A stretch of 64,000 nucleotides of DNA, taken from Sphingomonas edaphi. GTDB taxonomy: Bacteria > Pseudomonadota > Alphaproteobacteria > Sphingomonadales > Sphingomonadaceae. The DNA is taken from the NCBI RefSeq assembly GCF_003583725.1, contig NZ_QXTF01000001.1, positions 806,001 through 870,000 of the forward strand, given 5' to 3'. The position numbers and the translations under genes are program-made. Positions 1-7,926 of this stretch are shown here, in pieces; position 1 is the first letter of the stretch, and each line of letters begins with the position of its first letter. Below the pieces are notes generated by a model. The model was not told the origin of the DNA. It saw only the letters and a list, made by a program, of their open reading frames with translations, and ran no database searches.

Positions 1-1919
1 GTCCCCATCTGGACGCAGGACAATATGCCCTTCGCGTCTTCGACGCAGAGATAGTCCTGCATTTCTCCGTCGCTTTCCTTGACGGGAACATGCTTGACGT
101 CTTCCCCCATCGACCCGCTGTCGTGCTTTTGGAAGAAGCAATGCTTACCGCGTCCCTGTGGGCAGCGGATCAGGCTGATCGGGCGACCGCTCATGTTGAC
201 CAGCATCAGTGCTTCGATAGCCGCGTAATAGTCGGCGAGGTCGCCCTTCGTTAGATTCTCGCCCGGGAAGATAACCCGGTCCGGGTTGCTTATCTTTACA
301 CCGAAGGAATCGGCATCCGCGTCTTTCGCTTTCGTCGCACGCTTCGGCAAATGCTTCGGCTCCTCCCGAACCACCTCCTTGGCCGATTTGTCCTCTCGAA
401 GTGCAATAAAGCTGGGATGGCGAAGGACGCCGTCGCTGGTGAATTCGGTGAAGGCCACTTCGCCGACCAGCTTGGGCACGATCCAATGCGACTCGCGCCG
501 CGCCGCGCGCGGCACTTCGACCGGCGGCTCGTCGACCGCTAGCAGCTTCATCCGCTCGCTCAGGTGCGCGATGAGAGCGCCGTTGAAGCCCGTCCCGACC
601 TTGCCTGCATAAACCAGCTTGCGCCCATCGCGGACAGCGAGGTGGAGCGAGCGGAAGCCCTTGCGCTTGTCGCTCTTTTGCCATCCGACAATCACGAATT
701 CCTGCCGCTGAACGCACTTGATCTTCAGCCAGTTGCGGCTCCGTTCGCCTCGATAGGAAGCACTCGCCTTCTTCGAGATAATCCCTTCGCCGCCTTCCGC
801 GCAGACCGCGTCGAACAAGGCTTCGCCCTTGCCCACGACATGGTCTCCGTACATGATCGGCGGGCTGACGCCCTTCAACAGCGCGGCCAATCGCTCTTTC
901 CGCTCCAGATTGGACAGTTTGCGAATGTCCTTCCCGTCTTCGAACAGCAAGTCGAAGGCATAGAAGGCCAGATCCGCATCACCGCCCTTTAGGCTGACCT
1001 GAAGAAGCTGAAAGTCCGGCTTGCCGTTCTTGCCAAGCGCGACCGCTTCGCCGTCGATCAGATAGCCGCCCGGCAAGTCCGCCGCTGCCTTCATGATCGA
1101 GCCGAACTTGTCGGTCCAGTCCTTGCCGTTGCGTGTCCATGCCGTCGCGGCGCCGCCGCCCGTGGCAATCAGCAGCCGGTAGCCGTCATATTTAAACTCA
1201 TGTATCCAGTCGTTACCCGCCGGCACCGCATCGACCAGCGTCGCCAGTTGCGGCTTGTGGAATTTAGGCGGCGCAGTGCCGCCCTTGCGTACACTCCTCC
1301 CCCCTTTCGCTCCGCCGCAGTTGGATTTCCAGACGTCGACGCCGGAGGCTATCTCCGCCATCGTTCGGCCGGTCGTGACGCTCCTCACTCCTTCCTCGAC
1401 CAGCGCATCGCCAGGTCCGGTGAACTCGTCGTCCACCTTTTTGAGCATCCAGTTTTCGCCCTTCTCGCCCGGCCGCCCCTTCAGGCGGAACATAACCCAT
1501 TCGCCCTTCATCCGCTCGCCTTCCAGCGTGAAGTGGAGATGGCCTTCCTCGATCGTCTTGCTAGGATTCTTGCCCGGTTCGGGAGTCCATCGCCCGCGAT
1601 CCCACAGCATCACCGTGCCGCCGCCATATTCTTCCTCGGGAATGACCCCTTCGAAGGCTCCATAGTCGAGCGGATGATCCTCAGTCCGGACCGCGAGCCG
1701 TTTGTCGCCGGGGTCGATCGATGGTCCCTTCGGTACCGCCCAGCTTTTCAGCACGCCGTCCAGTTCCAGGCGGAAGTCCCAATGCAGCCGCGACGCATCA
1801 TGCTTCTGCACAACGAAGCTGTCGCCCTTACCCTTGAACTTCCGCCCCTTGGGCTCCTTTGTCTTCGTGAAATCGCGCTTCTTGTTGTAGGTTTCGATGT
1901 CGAGCTTGCCGCGCGCCAT
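1..1919 (-). CDS. ligD: ATP-dependent DNA ligase LigD (3' part cut by window edge)
   Basis: Multidomain ligase that works with Ku in bacterial non-homologous end joining. Read from the ATG at 1919 the frame stays open to base 1, about 639 codons. The N-terminal 3'-phosphoesterase domain shows its metal-site pattern (H40, H46, D48, R50). The adenylation motif KYDGYR follows, with the nucleotidyl lysine at residue 243. The polymerase domain starts near residue 540 (GVKISNPDRVIFP) and runs off the window. The order PE-ligase-polymerase is the one known from Pseudomonas LigD. The start lies one base after the ku stop, which suggests translational coupling. Confidence 0.93.
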   Translation of the reverse strand, partial: MARGKLDIETYNKKRDFTKTKEPKGRKFKGKGDSFVVQKHDASRLHWDFRLELDGVLKSWAVPKGPSIDPGDKRLAVRTEDHPLDYGAFEGVIPEEEYGGGTVMLWDRGRWTPEPGKNPSKTIEEGHLHFTLEGERMKGEWVMFRLKGRPGEKGENWMLKKVDDEFTGPGDALVEEGVRSVTTGRTMAEIASGVDVWKSNCGGAKGGRSVRKGGTAPPKFHKPQLATLVDAVPAGNDWIHEFKYDGYRLLIATGGGAATAWTRNGKDWTDKFGSIMKAAADLPGGYLIDGEAVALGKNGKPDFQLLQVSLKGGDADLAFYAFDLLFEDGKDIRKLSNLERKERLAALLKGVSPPIMYGDHVVGKGEALFDAVCAEGGEGIISKKASASYRGERSRNWLKIKCVQRQEFVIVGWQKSDKRKGFRSLHLAVRDGRKLVYAGKVGTGFNGALIAHLSERMKLLAVDEPPVEVPRAARRESHWIVPKLVGEVAFTEFTSDGVLRHPSFIALREDKSAKEVVREEPKHLPKRATKAKDADADSFGVKISNPDRVIFPGENLTKGDLADYYAAIEALMLVNMSGRPISLIRCPQGRGKHCFFQKHDSGSMGEDVKHVPVKESDGEMQDYLCVEDAKGILSCVQMG

Positions 1920-1920
1920 G

Positions 1921-2802
1921 TCAGGCCCGCTTCCGCGCCGGCGCGGTCTTCTTGGCCGGTGCCTTCTTCGCGGCGGACTTCTTGGCCGCAGCTTTCCTCG
2001 CCGGCGTCCGCTCACCCGAATCAATGCTCTTCTTCAGAGCAGCCATGAGGTCGACGACGTTGCCGCCCTTGGCGGGCTTGTCAGAAGAATCATCCTGGAT
2101 GACCCGCTTGCCCTTCTTCTTCTGTTTCTCAGCAATAAGTTTTTTCAGCGCGTCGATGTAGCGATTCTGAAACTCGCCCGCGTCGAAGTCGCCGGCTTTC
2201 TTGTCGATCAGGGTCTCGGCAAGGTCGAGCAGGTCGGGATCCGGCTTGGTGTCGCCAATCTCCCGGAAATAACTCGCAGCGCGGTGCACCTCGTCGGCAT
2301 AGCGAAGCGTTTCCAACACCATGCCGCGGCCGCAAGGCTTCAGGCTGACGACATATTCCTGTCCGCGCATAGCCAGTTGGCCTATGCCAACTTTCCTGCT
2401 TCGCTTCAGCGCTTCGCGGAGCACCACGAACGCCTCTTCCGCAAGATCGTCGGCCGGGACGACATAATAGGGCTTGTCATAGTAGATGGGGTCGATGTCG
2501 CCGAGGTCGACGAACTGGGTGAGTTCCAGCGTTTTGCGGCTCTCGAGCTTGACCTTCTCGATCTCGTCCGGTTCGAGCAGGACGTACTCGCCCTTTTCAA
2601 CCTCATAGCCCTTCAGGATTTCGTCACGATCGACCGGGCCGATGCCTGGCACGACCTTTTCGTAACGCACGCGCTGCCCCGACGGCTCGTGCACCTGATG
2701 AAAGGCAATCGATTTGCCGGCCTTGGTCGCCGGATAGATTTCTACCGGAATGGCCACCAGCGCCAGCCTGATCTGCCCGCGCCAACTGGGTCGCGCCGCC
2801 AT
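1921..2802 (-). CDS. ku: Non-homologous end-joining protein Ku
   Basis: Ring-forming dsDNA end-binding protein that recruits LigD. The 293-residue product begins MAARPSWRGQIRLALVAIP, the usual start of bacterial Ku, so this ATG is preferred over one 12 codons upstream. The Ku beta-barrel core fills about residues 1-250. The tail from about 260 is rich in Lys and Ala (repeated KKxAAKK), as in many proteobacterial Ku proteins, and probably contacts DNA. It is the first gene of a two-gene operon with ligD. The 110 bases upstream separate it from a divergent gene and should hold both promoters; no clear sigma-factor motif was recognised there. Confidence 0.95.
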   Translation of the reverse strand: MAARPSWRGQIRLALVAIPVEIYPATKAGKSIAFHQVHEPSGQRVRYEKVVPGIGPVDRDEILKGYEVEKGEYVLLEPDEIEKVKLESRKTLELTQFVDLGDIDPIYYDKPYYVVPADDLAEEAFVVLREALKRSRKVGIGQLAMRGQEYVVSLKPCGRGMVLETLRYADEVHRAASYFREIGDTKPDPDLLDLAETLIDKKAGDFDAGEFQNRYIDALKKLIAEKQKKKGKRVIQDDSSDKPAKGGNVVDLMAALKKSIDSGERTPARKAAAKKSAAKKAPAKKTAPARKRA

Positions 2803-2912
2803 GTTTCGTCTCCGCGCATCGGTTCGGTGCCGATTCAATTATTGGGACCCAGAGTCGTTCCGTTGCGCGGCGCAAATGGTTCGCTAGGGTGGCTTCCGGG
2901 AGGTCCTCGAGA

Positions 2913-3230
2913 ATGAACCCTGCAATCACCGTGGCGCTAATCGCTGCGTCCCAGCAAAAAGACGGTAAGGAGGCCGTGCTCGCCAAGCTGCGGGGTGCGC
3001 ACGCCTTTTCAACGTCAACGGCGATCCCCCTGGAACTCGATGAAGACGGCTCGAAGCACCTGGAAGATGCTATTGGTGCGGGCGTTGTCCGGCGGACCCC
3101 GAGCGGACGCCTTTATCTCGACAAGGCTGCCCAACCGAGTACCGAGGGCTGGGGCTTTGTCCTCCTGCTCATCATCCTGATTACCCTGTCCGTCGTCGCA
3201 GCGGGGTTTGCATTGACCTTCATCCTGTAA
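2913..3230 (+). CDS. Small single-pass membrane protein, unknown function
   Basis: A 105-residue product. A GGGAGG ribosome-binding site about 10 bases before the ATG at 2913 supports this start over an ATG eight codons earlier. Residues 1-75 are soluble and mixed alpha/beta in character, with no recognised motif. The last 25 residues (LLLIILITLSVVAAGFALTF) form one hydrophobic helix, so the protein is probably tail-anchored. It is divergent from ku. The family is not recognised and no function is proposed. Confidence 0.7.
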   Translation: MNPAITVALIAASQQKDGKEAVLAKLRGAHAFSTSTAIPLELDEDGSKHLEDAIGAGVVRRTPSGRLYLDKAAQPSTEGWGFVLLLIILITLSVVAAGFALTFIL

Positions 3231-3284
3231 CGAGGGGCATTGACGCCCCGCCCGCGCCGGTGGCAAAGGCGCGGCTCGCAAGGC

Positions 3285-3358
3285 GCGGGTATAGCACAAT
3301 GGTAGTGCAGCAGCCTTCCAAGCTGAATACACGGGTTCGATTCCCGTTACCCGCTCCA
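3285..3358 (+). tRNA. tRNA-Gly (anticodon TCC)
   Basis: A 74-base cloverleaf. The acceptor arms GCGGGTA and TACCCGC pair, the anticodon loop is CTTCCAA (TCC), the T loop is GGTTCGATTCC, and CCA is encoded at 3356-3358. Confidence 0.95.
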
Positions 3359-3508
3359 TTCCAATGCCCTACGGGGACTGAAATGGAATGGAGTGCGCTC
3401 GCAGTAATGCCTGCGGAGTCCATGCAGTACGGATGATGCGGTGGCTATTCATCGAGGCCTGTTGACAGGCCCGCCCTCGCCCGCCACATGGCGCCCCTGC
3501 CGACACCT

Positions 3509-3594
3509 GGAGAGGTGGCCGAGTGGTTAAAGGCAGCAGACTGTAAATCTGCCCGCGCAAGCGTACGCTGGTTCGAATCCAGCCCTCTCCACCA
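3509..3594 (+). tRNA. tRNA-Tyr (anticodon GTA)
   Basis: A class II tRNA of 86 bases. The acceptor arms GGAGAGG and CCTCTCC pair, the anticodon loop is CTGTAAA (GTA), there is a long variable arm, the T loop is GGTTCGAATCC, and CCA is encoded. It lies 150 bases after tRNA-Gly on the same strand, so the two may share a transcript. Confidence 0.96.
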
Positions 3595-3724
3595 ATCCTG
3601 GCGAAAGTTGTCCATCAGAATTGACGCCTCTCTAACGGTGAATTGACGTTCGCCTGACGACGCTCGTCTAGCCATGCCCCCGGACGCCGGATGGGCTGGC
3701 GACCGCCGGTCGATGGAGGAAAGC

Positions 3725-4099
3725 ATGAAAACGGGGCTTCTGCTTGTGGGAATGGCGACCGTGGTTGCGGTGGCCGCACCGGCCTTGGCGCAGGAAACCG
3801 CGGTGGTCCGCGGGCGCCCGCTCACCGACCTCGTCGTCCGGACGGTCAGCTTTGCCGACCTGAACCTGGCGAGCGCATCGGACCAGGTCCGGCTTCACGG
3901 CCGGGTCAATTCCGCCGTAGGTGCAGTTTGCCGGGAATCCCTGGGCCCATCACCCATCTATTTCGCCAAGGTTTCCTGTACGAAACGGGCGTGGCGCACC
4001 GCTCAGCCGCAAATCGAGCGGGCGATCGTCGATGCCCAGTTGTCCGTCAGCGGCGTCGCAAGCGATCGCGCCCTCATCAGGGTGGCCGTGCGCCAATGA
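3725..4099 (+). CDS. UrcA-family exported protein
   Basis: A 124-residue secreted protein. The ATG at 3725 follows a GGAGGAAAGC ribosome-binding site; an in-frame ATG 17 codons upstream would spoil the signal peptide. The signal peptide MKTGLLLVGMATVVAVAAPALAQ ends in an AxA-type cleavage site. The mature part has the UrcA pattern: a VVRTVSFADLNLAS strand and helix, then two cysteines (VCRES and VSCTKRAW). UrcA proteins are common in sphingomonads and caulobacters and their biochemical role is unknown. The gene stands alone after the two tRNAs. Confidence 0.82.
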   Translation: MKTGLLLVGMATVVAVAAPALAQETAVVRGRPLTDLVVRTVSFADLNLASASDQVRLHGRVNSAVGAVCRESLGPSPIYFAKVSCTKRAWRTAQPQIERAIVDAQLSVSGVASDRALIRVAVRQ

Positions 4100-4247
4100 G
4101 CGCTTCTTCAAACGCAGATGCGTGTGAGGTGAAGTAAAGTCGCTAGACGTTACGTTATCCATGAAGATTTGAGGATTGGGCTAGTTTGCTTTAGACAAGG
4201 CGCGTTGAATGCGTCGGCGCATCGGCCCTTTTTGCTCGGAAGGAATC

Positions 4248-4835
4248 ATGGTGCAGCGCGTGGCGTCGAGCCAAGCTGATAATGACGGACAGCCTGTCGA
4301 CCCCTTGGATCGCGTTTCGCGATTGAGCCAGGGACAGGTCGATTGCCTGCTTTTGGTCAACCAGCATCACAGCAGCAAGGAGATCGCGGTCCGGCTGGGG
4401 ATTAGCTCCCACACCGTCGACCAGCGCATCCGCGGCGCCCTAGAAAAACTAGGCGTTGAACGGCGCGGCGAGGCTGCCCGGATTGTCGCGGCCGCCTTTT
4501 CGCCCTCCGGCGAGGCATATCAGCGGTTGATACATCAATCGCCGCACATCGACGTTCAACCGGCATCGGAACACCAAGAGGCCGCGGTCAGTCATCAGAT
4601 TCGGCACGCTGACCGTGCGGGGGAGGCCAGTCCTTCCGGTGTCATAACCGAGCAGAGATCGGTTGGACTTGGTTCTCCCCTGCAATTGCCGTTCGCAACA
4701 AGGAGTCATCCCAGCAATGAGATGAGCGTCGGTCTCCGGCTGCTCTGGATCGTACTGATTGCGATTGGCGCAACATTCTCCGCCGGCATGTATCTCGCCG
4801 GGCTCGAGAGCCTTTCGCGGATGATCAGCAACTAG
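4248..4835 (+). CDS. LuxR-type HTH protein with C-terminal membrane anchor
   Basis: A 195-residue product. The start at 4248 has a GGAAGGA ribosome-binding site seven bases upstream. Residues about 25-80 form a LuxR/GerE helix-turn-helix (LSQGQVDCLLLV, SSKEIAVRLGISSHTVDQRI), so the DNA-binding domain is N-terminal. A polar, probably unstructured linker follows. Residues about 160-183 (LLWIVLIAIGATFSAGMYLAG) form one transmembrane helix near the C-terminus. The layout implies a membrane-tethered transcription factor with no receiver domain. Targets are unknown. Two small genes follow on the same strand. Confidence 0.75.
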   Translation: MVQRVASSQADNDGQPVDPLDRVSRLSQGQVDCLLLVNQHHSSKEIAVRLGISSHTVDQRIRGALEKLGVERRGEAARIVAAAFSPSGEAYQRLIHQSPHIDVQPASEHQEAAVSHQIRHADRAGEASPSGVITEQRSVGLGSPLQLPFATRSHPSNEMSVGLRLLWIVLIAIGATFSAGMYLAGLESLSRMISN

Positions 4836-4863
4836 ATCGCATCGCCTTTGCTGGCACTGACCC

Positions 4864-4884
4864 CGCCCGGGCGACACCCGGGCG
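4864..4884 (+). promoter_or_regulatory. GC-rich stem-loop just before a ribosome-binding site
   Basis: CGCCCGGG (4864-4871) and CCCGGGCG (4877-4884) pair perfectly around a five-base loop. No T-run follows, so it is not a standard terminator. It ends a few bases before the GGAAGGAC ribosome-binding site of the gene at 4901. It may protect the message or separate expression from the gene upstream; this is inference. Confidence 0.45.
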
Positions 4885-4900
4885 CAAGGAAGGACATGTC

Positions 4901-5245
4901 ATGCGCAAGCAAAACATCGAAGCCGCCGCTTTCGAGGTCGCCACGCAAGTGCGCGCGGTCGAAGACGCCATCGAAACTGCGCTCGCCGAAATGGCCGAGC
5001 TTCAGGGACGCATGATCCGCGCGCGGGCTGTCGCCGGGATTGCCACGGCCACCGGCCATGAGGCGTTTCAGCATTTGGCCGGCGTTATGACGGGCCTGGT
5101 CGCGGCACGCGGAGAAATCGCCAGCTGCCATGGAACGCTGAAGGAAACCAAACAGCGCGTACCGGGCCTGCGCACTATCGCGTTCGGTGATGGCGACGAA
5201 TGCCCGCCGCAGCAGCCCTCGGCCACCCTCCGCGCGGTCGCTTGA
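4901..5245 (+). CDS. Small helical protein, unknown function
   Basis: A 114-residue soluble protein with a GGAAGGAC ribosome-binding site before the ATG. Residues about 5-80 are strongly helical, with heptad-like spacing of Ala, Val, Leu and Glu, suggesting a helical bundle or oligomer. No signal peptide, membrane segment or enzyme motif is visible. The C-terminal 35 residues are Pro- and Gly-rich. It sits between the membrane-anchored LuxR-type gene and a membrane-protein gene, 65 bases after the former, and may be co-transcribed. The family is not recognised. Confidence 0.6.
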   Translation: MRKQNIEAAAFEVATQVRAVEDAIETALAEMAELQGRMIRARAVAGIATATGHEAFQHLAGVMTGLVAARGEIASCHGTLKETKQRVPGLRTIAFGDGDECPPQQPSATLRAVA

Positions 5246-5288
5246 GATTGATCGGCCGGGCTAGCAGCCCTAGTTCGGCCACGTCGCC

Positions 5289-5729
5289 ATGCTGAGCCCA
5301 GTCATTTATCACGCGCTACTGATCGCCGTTTGCGCCTATGCTTTCCTGCATGGCCAGCGCGACGAGCGACTTGCTGCCATTGTCTGCGTTGTCGCCACGC
5401 TGGCGACGCGTCTGGCCCTGTCGCCGCTGACCGTCCGATATTCGGGTGTGGAAATCGGCGTTTTCCTTGTCGACCTGTTCGCGCTTGCGGGCTTCACTTT
5501 CATCGCTCTTCGGACCGACCGTTTCTGGCCGCTGTGGGTGGCCGGGCTCCAGCTCACGACGATGGTGGCGCACGGCATGAAGGCGATCGAGGTCGGGCTA
5601 ATGCCTCAGGCCTATGCCGCAGCCGCACGTTTCTGGGTTTATCCCATTTTCCTTATCATCGTCATCGGCACGTGGCGGAATCATCGCCGCGAGCAGCAGG
5701 GCTCCCTCACGCCCGCCTACCCTAGCTAG
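5289..5729 (+). CDS. Four-helix inner-membrane protein, unknown function
   Basis: A 146-residue protein with about four hydrophobic segments (residues 5-20, 30-50, 55-75 and 115-130) and a short polar C-terminal tail (RNHRREQQG). No transporter or enzyme motif is recognised. Small proteins of this layout recur in sphingomonads without assigned function. It ends 30 bases before phoR on the same strand, and that phoR product lacks membrane helices of its own. A functional link to PhoR is possible but unsupported. Confidence 0.6.
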   Translation: MLSPVIYHALLIAVCAYAFLHGQRDERLAAIVCVVATLATRLALSPLTVRYSGVEIGVFLVDLFALAGFTFIALRTDRFWPLWVAGLQLTTMVAHGMKAIEVGLMPQAYAAAARFWVYPIFLIIVIGTWRNHRREQQGSLTPAYPS

Positions 5730-5759
5730 CAATGCCGTTCATCGGCTAGGGCAGCGTCC

Positions 5760-6764
5760 ATGCGCCTTGCAGCCGATATTGCCCGCCAAATGATCTCAGC
5801 TCTCGACGAGCCAGCACTGATTGTCTCACACGGGCGAACAATCGCCGCCAACCAGGCCGCTCGGAATCTGTTCGGCCAAGCCATCGAGGGAGCGGACGTC
5901 CGTCTCGCGATCCGACACCCTGACGCGGTGCCGCTGCTGATGTCCAATCGACCCGGCGAGGTTGAACTGACGGGCATCGGTGGTGCCGACCGTCCTTGGC
6001 ACCTGACCGCTCGAAGCATCGGCGCCGATCAGCTACTAATCCGGTTGGAAGACCGGTCCGCGGCCACGGCGGCGGAGCGCATGCGAACCGACTTCGTTGC
6101 CAATGCCAGCCACGAGCTTCGAACCCCGCTTGCAACTGTAATTGGATATGCCGAGACGCTTGCGGATGAAGGTCCCGTGCCGGACGAAATGCGGGCACGT
6201 TTCGGCAAGACGATCGAACTAGAAGCACGCCGGATGTCCCGAATCGTCGAAGATCTTATGAGCCTCTCTCGCATCGAGGCTGATCGCTATCGGGCGCCCG
6301 GCGAACCGGTGGCGATGGATGAAGTGGCGCGCATCGCGGTGGAGCAAGTGGCGCCCTTAGCTGACCGGCGAGGCTGCAAGATCAAGCTTCAGGTCGCTCA
6401 AAAGGTTGCAAAGGTAGCCGGGGACTTCAGCCAGTTGCTCCAGCTAACCGACAATTTAGTCGCCAATGCCATCCGCTACGGGTGCAATGCCCATCATTCG
6501 CTCGTGACGGTTTCGGTGAACAGCGAGCTGGGTCGCACAGTTTTGACGGTGCGCGACGAAGGCGATGGAGTTGCGCCAGAACATTTGCCGCGGCTGACCG
6601 AGCGATTCTATCGTGTTGATCCAGCACGCAGCCGCGATTCGGGCGGCACCGGCCTTGGGCTGGCCATCGTGAAGCATATTGTGGAGCGCCATCGCGGAAC
6701 CATCGAAATCCGGTCACGGCCCGGGGAGGGGACGCAGGTTGCGGTAAGCCTTCCCACGGTTTGA
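5760..6764 (+). CDS. phoR: Phosphate-regulon sensor histidine kinase PhoR
   Basis: A 334-residue histidine kinase that should control PhoB, encoded at 11743. A PAS-like segment covers about residues 8-95. The H-box is NASHELRTPL with the phospho-acceptor H118. The N-box is DNLVANAIRYG (residues 231-241). The G1 box is VRDEGDG (264-270) and the G2 box is GGTGLGLAIV (295-304). The assignment to PhoR rests on these motifs and on its position immediately before the pst operon. No transmembrane segment is visible, whereas many PhoR proteins have one or two at the N-terminus; signal input probably comes through PstSCAB and PhoU. Confidence 0.88.
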   Translation: MRLAADIARQMISALDEPALIVSHGRTIAANQAARNLFGQAIEGADVRLAIRHPDAVPLLMSNRPGEVELTGIGGADRPWHLTARSIGADQLLIRLEDRSAATAAERMRTDFVANASHELRTPLATVIGYAETLADEGPVPDEMRARFGKTIELEARRMSRIVEDLMSLSRIEADRYRAPGEPVAMDEVARIAVEQVAPLADRRGCKIKLQVAQKVAKVAGDFSQLLQLTDNLVANAIRYGCNAHHSLVTVSVNSELGRTVLTVRDEGDGVAPEHLPRLTERFYRVDPARSRDSGGTGLGLAIVKHIVERHRGTIEIRSRPGEGTQVAVSLPTV

Positions 6765-6773
6765 ACTCGTTCA

Positions 6774-6813
6774 TTGTCACAAAACGGTAATGCGCATGTC
6801 ACAGTAACTGTCG
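6774..6813 (+). promoter_or_regulatory. Tandem Pho boxes (PhoB-binding site) upstream of pstS
   Basis: Four seven-base units start exactly 11 bases apart: TTGTCAC (6774), CGGTAAT (6785), ATGTCAC (6796) and ACTGTCG (6807). The known Pho box consists of CTGTCAT-like direct repeats with 11-bp phasing. The first and third units match best. The site lies 60 bases before the pstS start. This implies activation of pst by phosphorylated PhoB under phosphate limitation, with feedback on phoB itself if the operon extends that far. Confidence 0.72.
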
Positions 6814-6873
6814 AACGCGGCGCTAGTTGACGCATCGCGTCGGCGTTGGACCGACCCCTTGGGGAGTTTGAAG

Positions 6874-7908
6874 ATGAAAAAGATTGTCGTGGCGCTACCG
6901 CTGGTGGCGCTGGTCGCAGCATGCGGTGGAAGCGGCTCCGGCGGTGGTGCCACCCAGCAGCTGAAGGTCGTCGGATCGTCGACCGTCTATCCGTTCACGA
7001 CCGCAGTCGCCGAAGAGTTCCAGCGTGCCAACCAAGGCGTCAGCGTCATTGTCGAATCGACCGGCACGGGAGCGGGCATCAAGCTGTTCTGCGGCGGCGT
7101 TGGTGAGAAATTCCCGGACATGGTCAATGCATCGCGTCCGCTGAAGGCCAGCGAATACGCGGACTGCGCCAAGGCCGGCGTCAAGAATGTCATCGAACTG
7201 CCAGTCGGCATCGACGGTTTGACCCTGATCCAGGCGAAGGGCCAGCCGGCGCTCAACCTCACGGTCGCGCAAATCTACAAGGCGCTTGCCGCCAACCCGT
7301 TCGGCAAGCCGCAGACCGCCCAGACCTGGAAGGACATTGATCCGTCGCTTCCTGCGACGAAGATCCGTGTCCTTGGCCCACCGCCGACATCCGGCACCCG
7401 CGACAGCCTTGCCGAGCTGATCCTCGAAAAGGGCTGTGACAGCGATCCCGCGATGAAGGAGCTCAAGAAGAGCGACAGCGACGCCCACAAGGCGACCTGC
7501 ACCAAGATCCGCGAAGATGGCGTCTATGTCGAAGCCGGAGAGAACGACAATCTGTTGGTGCAGAAGGTGTCGGCCGATCCGGGCGCGCTCGGTGTACTCG
7601 GCTACAGCTTTCTTGAAGAGAATCTCGACAAGGTTACACCCGTCTCGATCGCTGGTGTCGCGCCAACTGAGTCGACGATAAGCGACCTCAGCTACCCGGG
7701 CAGCCGCAAGCTGTTCGTCTATGTAAAGGGCGAGCATATGGCGGCCAAACCGGCCATCAAGACCTTCATCGAGGCTTATTCGAAGGCTTGGGGCAAGGGC
7801 GGCATGCTCGCCAAGCGCGGTCTGGTTCCGCTGCACGACGCCGACGCCGCTGCTGCGACTACCCAGGCGACCGCGCTGAAGCCGGTCGACCCGGCAACGC
7901 TGAAGTAA
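6874..7908 (+). CDS. pstS: Phosphate ABC transporter substrate-binding lipoprotein PstS
   Basis: A 344-residue periplasmic phosphate-binding protein. The start at 6874 is chosen because it gives a clean lipoprotein signal (MKKIVVALPLVALVAAC) with C17 as the lipidated residue; an in-frame start five codons upstream adds nothing. Phosphate-site motifs are visible: GSSTVYPFT near residue 34 and SGTRDSLAEL in the middle. Four cysteines in the mature protein (FCGG, DCAK, GCDS, ATCT) may form disulfides. It is the first gene of pstSCAB-phoU-phoB and follows the Pho boxes directly. Confidence 0.95.
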   Translation: MKKIVVALPLVALVAACGGSGSGGGATQQLKVVGSSTVYPFTTAVAEEFQRANQGVSVIVESTGTGAGIKLFCGGVGEKFPDMVNASRPLKASEYADCAKAGVKNVIELPVGIDGLTLIQAKGQPALNLTVAQIYKALAANPFGKPQTAQTWKDIDPSLPATKIRVLGPPPTSGTRDSLAELILEKGCDSDPAMKELKKSDSDAHKATCTKIREDGVYVEAGENDNLLVQKVSADPGALGVLGYSFLEENLDKVTPVSIAGVAPTESTISDLSYPGSRKLFVYVKGEHMAAKPAIKTFIEAYSKAWGKGGMLAKRGLVPLHDADAAAATTQATALKPVDPATLK

Positions 7909-7926
7909 GACGGGCCGACGAGCGCC

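Noticed and set aside
1200-2916. Long open frames on the plus strand opposite ligD and ku
   Set aside because: They mirror the real genes in a GC-rich genome; their products are Arg/Pro/Leu-rich without motifs, while the minus-strand frames match LigD and Ku.
3356-3391. Eight-base inverted repeat CCATTCCA / TGGAATGG after tRNA-Gly
   Set aside because: The left arm includes the CCA end of the tRNA and no T-run follows, so it is neither a clear terminator nor a clear regulatory site.
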